A DNA stretch of 64,000 nt, taken from CBFGRV01 sp965651265 (GTDB lineage: Bacteria > Bacteroidota > Rhodothermia > Rhodothermales > VXPQ01). The first letter of the stretch is position 1, and every line of letters starts with the position of its first letter. The stretch spans positions 1 through 64,000 of the forward strand of contig CBFGRV010000007.1 in assembly GCA_965651265.1 (NCBI GenBank). Direction: 5' to 3'. Of the stretch, positions 60,245-64,000 are shown in pieces. Position numbers and translations under genes: made by a program. Under the pieces are notes generated by a model. The model worked only from the letters and a program-made list of their open reading frames with translations. It was not told the DNA's origin and made no database searches.

Positions 60245-60302
60245 GAAGGCAGCGGGACGAGGGGCGCGGTCGTTGCGCTCTTCGCCGCTGCCTTCGTTTT
60301 TG
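60245..60302 (+). terminator. Rho-independent terminator after the Asp-repeat gene
   Basis: GAAGGCAGCGG (60245-60255) pairs perfectly with CCGCTGCCTTC (60285-60295), with inner pairing GAGGGGCGC/GCGCTCTTC extending the stem, then GTTTTTG. It lies 57 bases after the stop at 60188 and ends the glycosyltransferase-glucosidase-Asp-repeat cluster. Confidence 0.88.
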
Positions 60303-60463
60303 TGGGCGTCAATCTGATCGCGCCGCATCGATCGACGTACGCTCCTCGCCACCTCATCATCCGGGACACTGCTGACGGCTTCGATCCACGGATCGTACAT
60401 TATCGAGATCAGAATTTTGACCTCCACGAGACCTGGCATCCGCATCAGGTGGACGAAAGCATT

Positions 60464-61621
60464 ATGAGGGTAAGGATCTGGTGGATTGCGGCGCCGGTCA
60501 TCGTGCTGACAGTAGCCGCGACCGATTGGGCAGCGAAGCGCCCCTCCCCTTCACTCGATGACGAGCCGCGAATTGTGCGGCTTGGCAGCATGTCTATCGA
60601 CCGCGCGGCCCATCAGGCAACTGCGCTCGCCAGTGGTGAGGTGCTCATCACCGGGGGCTGCAGCGGTGGTGGATGCTCGCAGGTCCTGGCATCTACGGAA
60701 ATTTACGAGCCAGCTACTGACTCCTTCCGCCCCGGCCCGTCGATGACCATTAGGCGGATAAGCCACACGGCCATCCGACTGAACGACGGCCGTGTACTGA
60801 TTATTGGAGGATGGTCCGATCGGCGCCCCACGTCGAGTGCCGAGATCTACGATCCGGAAAGCGGCCGCTTCGTCTCCGCCGGCGAGATGACGGAGGTCCG
60901 GATGGGCCCGGCTGTGGCCCTTCTGCCCGATGGTCGCGTGCTCATCGCCGGGGGCGAGACGGCGACCATGACCCCGGTAGCTACGGCGGAAGTGTTCGAT
61001 CCTGCCACGGACACATTTTCGCCGCTGCCTCCGATGCAGACCGCGCGCGGCGCCCACGTGGCGCTGTCGCTGAGCGACGGCCGGGTGCTCCTCGCCGGCG
61101 GGCATCGTGGTCGAGGCAACGTCCTGGCCTCGGCAGAGATGTTCGACCCGAATAGCGGATCGTTTCATCCCGTCGGGGACATGAGCGTGCCGCGGCACAA
61201 GCATGCCGCCGCCCTCCTTTCGGACGGAACGGCCCTGATCGTCGGAGGGTCGGACGATCGAGACCACGATGGGCGCTATAGGAGCACCGAGATCTTCGAT
61301 CCATCCTCCAACACCTTTTCGCCGGGCCCGGAGATGCACCACGCGCGCTTCAAGCTGCACGATGCCGTTGTGGCCCTTCCCTCCGGCGCTGTGCTTGCGG
61401 CCGGCGGAGGGGTTAGCGCCGAAATCTTCGACCCATCCGCGCGGCGGTTCGAGCTCGTCAACGGCCACCTGGACGCCGCACAATCCTTCGCGACCGCCAC
61501 CCCCCTTCCTTCGGGCGACGTACTAATCCTCGGTGGATACGACGACCGCATCCGCCCATCCTCGGCGGCATGGCGCGTGGTGACGGCGCCCGGTCCTGAC
61601 CGAACCGAACCGCGACCGTAG
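60464..61621 (+). CDS. Kelch-repeat protein with N-terminal signal or anchor
   Basis: 385 residues from ATG 60464 (MRVRIWWIAAPVIVLTVAAT); the frame extends further upstream through the terminator hairpin, so that part is ignored. Six or seven Kelch blades follow, each with DGRVLIxGG and TAEVFDPATDTFSPLPPMQT AR-type segments. It should form a beta-propeller outside the cytoplasm; ligand unknown. The next gene, a membrane AraC-type regulator, begins 49 bases downstream. Confidence 0.9.
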   Translation: MRVRIWWIAAPVIVLTVAATDWAAKRPSPSLDDEPRIVRLGSMSIDRAAHQATALASGEVLITGGCSGGGCSQVLASTEIYEPATDSFRPGPSMTIRRISHTAIRLNDGRVLIIGGWSDRRPTSSAEIYDPESGRFVSAGEMTEVRMGPAVALLPDGRVLIAGGETATMTPVATAEVFDPATDTFSPLPPMQTARGAHVALSLSDGRVLLAGGHRGRGNVLASAEMFDPNSGSFHPVGDMSVPRHKHAAALLSDGTALIVGGSDDRDHDGRYRSTEIFDPSSNTFSPGPEMHHARFKLHDAVVALPSGAVLAAGGGVSAEIFDPSARRFELVNGHLDAAQSFATATPLPSGDVLILGGYDDRIRPSSAAWRVVTAPGPDRTEPRP

Positions 61622-61670
61622 CGGCCGTCCGGCGCTTGGAGTGATTGAAGATGATGACGCCGACATCCCC

Positions 61671-62870
61671 ATGAGCAACGGTTTCCTGATCATTTATGCG
61701 CTGGGCGCGGCGCAGGGCGTCTTTCTCGCCTCCATCCTGACCAGCAAGTGGAGGCGCACCGTGGCCAATCGCATCCTTGCCGTCACCATGCTCGCATTCG
61801 CGGCCGATCTCGCTATGGCCGTTTATCATGCGGGCGGCTACCATCGGTTCTTCCCGCATCTAATCGGACTCGACTATCCACTGGCGCTCCTCTACGGCCC
61901 TTTGATCTACCTTTACGTAAAGGTTCTCGGCGGTCATGAGTCATTCTTTCAGAGACGGTACTGGTGGCATTTCGCGCCTTTTGTGCTCCTCACGCTGTTC
62001 TTGATGCCTTTCTTTCTGCAGGATGGGACGACGAAACTGGCATTGCTCGGTGGGCAGGAAACGTCGTTCTGGACTCGACCGCTCGGCGTCATCGCTCACG
62101 CGAAGATCGTGCACGCCTTCCTCTATCTCGTGATGACGGTGGCCACCATACGCCGCTTCATGCGGGGCGCGTCGGCCTCCCACTCGCCGTCGGAAAAGTT
62201 CACGCTTGCCTGGATCCGTAATCTGACGTTCGGCATCCTCGTACTGATGGTCGTTTCCATTCTCATGTACATCCTCTCGCTCAACGAGAGTACGTCCGTG
62301 ATCGGAATGGACCCGGCGGTCGAGTACGACGACTACACGCTGCTCTGCCTGGCCCTCTTCGTTTACGCAATCGCTTTTCTCGGCCTGCGCCGACCCCAGG
62401 TCTTCGACCGGGTGCATGATTCGAGCGCGGAGCTTCCGACCATCGCGCCGAAGTCGGTCGATGAGCAATCGTTGGATGGGCCGCGATACGCGCGATCGGG
62501 CCTGGATACAGACGCCGCGCTTCGGTACAAGGTCGAGCTGGAGAAATTGATGAAATCGGAGCACCTGTACCGACGACGCGACTTGAGCCTCCAGGATCTG
62601 GCCGCCGCCCTCGCGATTTCCCAGCACCATCTCACCGAGGTAATCAATACGCAGTTCGGGATGAGCTTCTATGATTTCGTCAACGGGTACCGAGTCGAGG
62701 AGGTCAAGCGGCGCCTCGCCGATCCGGCTTACGGGCACATGACGTTGCTGGCCATCGGGTTGGATGCGGGCTTCAACTCCAAATCCGCCTTCAATTCCGT
62801 CTTCAAAAAGCACACGGGGATGACGCCCTCGCAGTACCGGCAGCGCGCCGCACATCTCACGGAGGCGTAG
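61671..62870 (+). CDS. Membrane-bound AraC-type transcriptional regulator
   Basis: 399 residues from ATG 61671 (MSNGFLIIYALGAAQGVFLA); ATG/GTG codons slightly upstream are possible. About seven membrane helices occupy residues 1-240, then a cytoplasmic AraC HTH domain: DLSLQDLAAALAISQHHLTE VINTQFGMSFYDFVNGYRVE and IGLDAGFNSKSAFNSVFKKH TGMTPSQYRQRA. Such 7TM-AraC proteins probably sense a membrane or periplasmic cue directly. The TonB-dependent receptor starting at 63111 is a plausible target by position. Confidence 0.9.
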   Translation: MSNGFLIIYALGAAQGVFLASILTSKWRRTVANRILAVTMLAFAADLAMAVYHAGGYHRFFPHLIGLDYPLALLYGPLIYLYVKVLGGHESFFQRRYWWHFAPFVLLTLFLMPFFLQDGTTKLALLGGQETSFWTRPLGVIAHAKIVHAFLYLVMTVATIRRFMRGASASHSPSEKFTLAWIRNLTFGILVLMVVSILMYILSLNESTSVIGMDPAVEYDDYTLLCLALFVYAIAFLGLRRPQVFDRVHDSSAELPTIAPKSVDEQSLDGPRYARSGLDTDAALRYKVELEKLMKSEHLYRRRDLSLQDLAAALAISQHHLTEVINTQFGMSFYDFVNGYRVEEVKRRLADPAYGHMTLLAIGLDAGFNSKSAFNSVFKKHTGMTPSQYRQRAAHLTEA

Positions 62871-63110
62871 CCTCAGAGGCTCTACGTCTTCCACATCTCG
62901 AAGGCGTCCTTCGTCCGCGATTCGGGGCCCTGGCCGAACGGATAGGCCCATTTAACCCCTGTTTACACGTCTCATCCCGACGGATAGCACGATTTGAGCT
63001 TCGTGCGGACGTAGACTTGCGCGGCTTCGTGAAATCGGCGCGTGGCATGATCGGCCCGCCAGGTTTCGCGCCGGCTTCGCCAGACAGTCTACCTTTCGTA
63101 CCGCCTGTTC

Positions 63111-64000
63111 ATGAACATCCGAATGCGCCTGCGGCTGTTGGGGCCGCCTGGATTGGCGCTGGTCCTACTTCTATTCGTCGCTTCGGAGGCCGGCGCACAG
63201 GCCCCTACCACACAGACCGTCCGCGGACAAGTGGTGGATCGTGACACGCAGCTTCCCCTGCCTGGCGCCAATGTGATCGTGCTGCATAGCGATCCGCTCA
63301 TCGGTACCATCACGGATGAGGATGGATGGTTCGTGCTCGAACATGTGGGGCTGGGACGACACGACATCCAGGTCAGCTTCATCGGATACAAGCCGGTCGT
63401 GCTTCCGCAGGTCCTGGTGACCTCCGGCAAGGAGGTGGCCCTGCATGTCGCCCTCGCGGAGGACATCGTGGAGGGTCAGGAGGTCGTCGTGCGGCCCGAG
63501 GCGCGCCGCGGAGAGGTCCTGAACGACCTCGCCGTCGTGAGCGCGCGGTCGTTCACCGTCGAGGAGACGCGGCGGTACGCCGGCGGCTTCGACGATCCGG
63601 CCCGGATGGCCTCCGCGTTCGCGGGGGTGACGACGAGCGGCGGTGTCCAGGAGAATGCCATGATCATTCGCGGCAACGCCCCGAAAGGCGTGCTGTGGCG
63701 ACTGGAGGGCGTGGAGATTCCGAACCCTAACCACTTCGCCGGGCTCAGCGTGGCGGGCGGCGGCGGACTGACGCTCTTTAGCAGCCAGCTTCTTGCCGAT
63801 AGCGACTTCTACACGGGCGCCTTCCCGGCCGAGTACGGGAATGCGCTGGCCGGCGTCTTCGACATGAGATTTCGGAATGGAAATCCCATGCGCCGCGAGT
63901 ACACGCTACAGGCCGGATTGCTGGGCATCGAAGCGGCCGCGGAAGGACCGTTCGTTCAGGGCCGGCCCTCCACGTACCTCTTCAACTATCGCTACTCCAC
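63111..64000 (+). CDS. TonB-dependent receptor, N-terminal part (cut by window end)
   Basis: ATG 63111 opens a signal peptide (LGPPGLALVLLLFVASEAGA-QA) and 296 codons run to the window end without a stop. A carboxypeptidase-regulatory-like domain (VRGQVVDRDTQLPLPGANVI, DGWFVLEHVGLGRHDIQVSF IGYKPVVL) precedes the plug: MIIRGNAPKGVLWRLEGVEI PNPNHFAGLSVAGGGGLTLF and FPAEYGNALAGVFDMRFRNG. SusC/TonB-type outer-membrane transporter; substrate unknown. Likely the start of a transport locus extending beyond the window. Confidence 0.92.
   Translation, partial: MNIRMRLRLLGPPGLALVLLLFVASEAGAQAPTTQTVRGQVVDRDTQLPLPGANVIVLHSDPLIGTITDEDGWFVLEHVGLGRHDIQVSFIGYKPVVLPQVLVTSGKEVALHVALAEDIVEGQEVVVRPEARRGEVLNDLAVVSARSFTVEETRRYAGGFDDPARMASAFAGVTTSGGVQENAMIIRGNAPKGVLWRLEGVEIPNPNHFAGLSVAGGGGLTLFSSQLLADSDFYTGAFPAEYGNALAGVFDMRFRNGNPMRREYTLQAGLLGIEAAAEGPFVQGRPSTYLFNYRYS

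Noticed and set aside
62871..63110. Cobalamin-type riboswitch upstream of the TonB-dependent receptor
   Set aside because: No B12-box-like consensus or credible multi-stem structure could be seen in the leader.

Overview
The window is a GC-rich bacterial chromosome segment, most likely from the Rhodothermota or a close relative in the Bacteroidota/FCB superphylum. Several lines of evidence agree. Three secreted proteins end in a type IX secretion (Por) sorting domain with YPNP(FN) motifs. Two TonB-dependent receptors have an N-terminal carboxypeptidase-regulatory-like domain. There is a TonB/energy-transducer gene, a GldA/GldF/GldG-type ABC set, a Ser/Thr kinase fused to TPRs, and a DUF4290-like small protein. 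No tRNA, rRNA, CRISPR array or prophage was seen.

Layout. 1-5.2 kb is an accessory, visibly more AT-rich stretch: two secreted beta-helix proteins with type IX sorting tails, followed by decayed, nested IS21-type insertion sequence remnants. 5.2-21.7 kb, nearly all on the minus strand, is housekeeping: a sigma factor, purB, a TonB-dependent receptor, the peripheral-arm half of respiratory complex I (nuoA-B-C-D-E-F-G-H, without I-N), rpe and priA, with an odd low-complexity repeat between rpe and priA. 21.9-32.6 kb, mainly plus strand: yebC, ruvC, a small SH3-like protein, a NatAB-type ABC exporter, a large zincin/beta-propeller/barrel protein, trigger factor and clpP, closed by a strong terminator.

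32.6-43.3 kb: tonB, a membrane Ser/Thr kinase with TPRs, an AT-rich orphan gene, a DUF2911 lipoprotein, an outer-membrane-barrel candidate, a cell-wall amidase, small lipoproteins, a type IX-secreted protein, and a quinone-oxidoreductase/dihydrofolate-reductase pair. 43.4-47.7 kb: a LuxR-type regulator, a flavin monooxygenase-like gene, and a SufR-like cysteine-rich regulator divergent from a small membrane protein. 47.7-55.8 kb, minus strand: a Tat-lipoprotein Gfo/Idh/MocA dehydrogenase and a DUF1080 lipoprotein (a plausible extracytoplasmic 3-keto-sugar pair), a 2-oxoglutarate oxygenase, and a tightly packed Gld-like ABC exporter set with DUF4340 and methyltransferase genes.

56.1-64 kb, plus strand: a glycosyltransferase and a glycogen-debranching-type glucosidase with no spacer between them, preceded by a perfect 16-bp palindrome touching the ribosome-binding site; an Asp-repeat protein with a strong downstream terminator; a Kelch protein; a membrane AraC-type regulator; and the start of a second TonB-dependent receptor cut by the window end. 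No single locus is a convincing new defence or mobile system. The best candidates for something undescribed are the palindrome-controlled glycosyltransferase/glucosidase/Asp-repeat cluster, the HEXXH-propeller-barrel fusion, and the SufR-like/DoxX-like redox pair.
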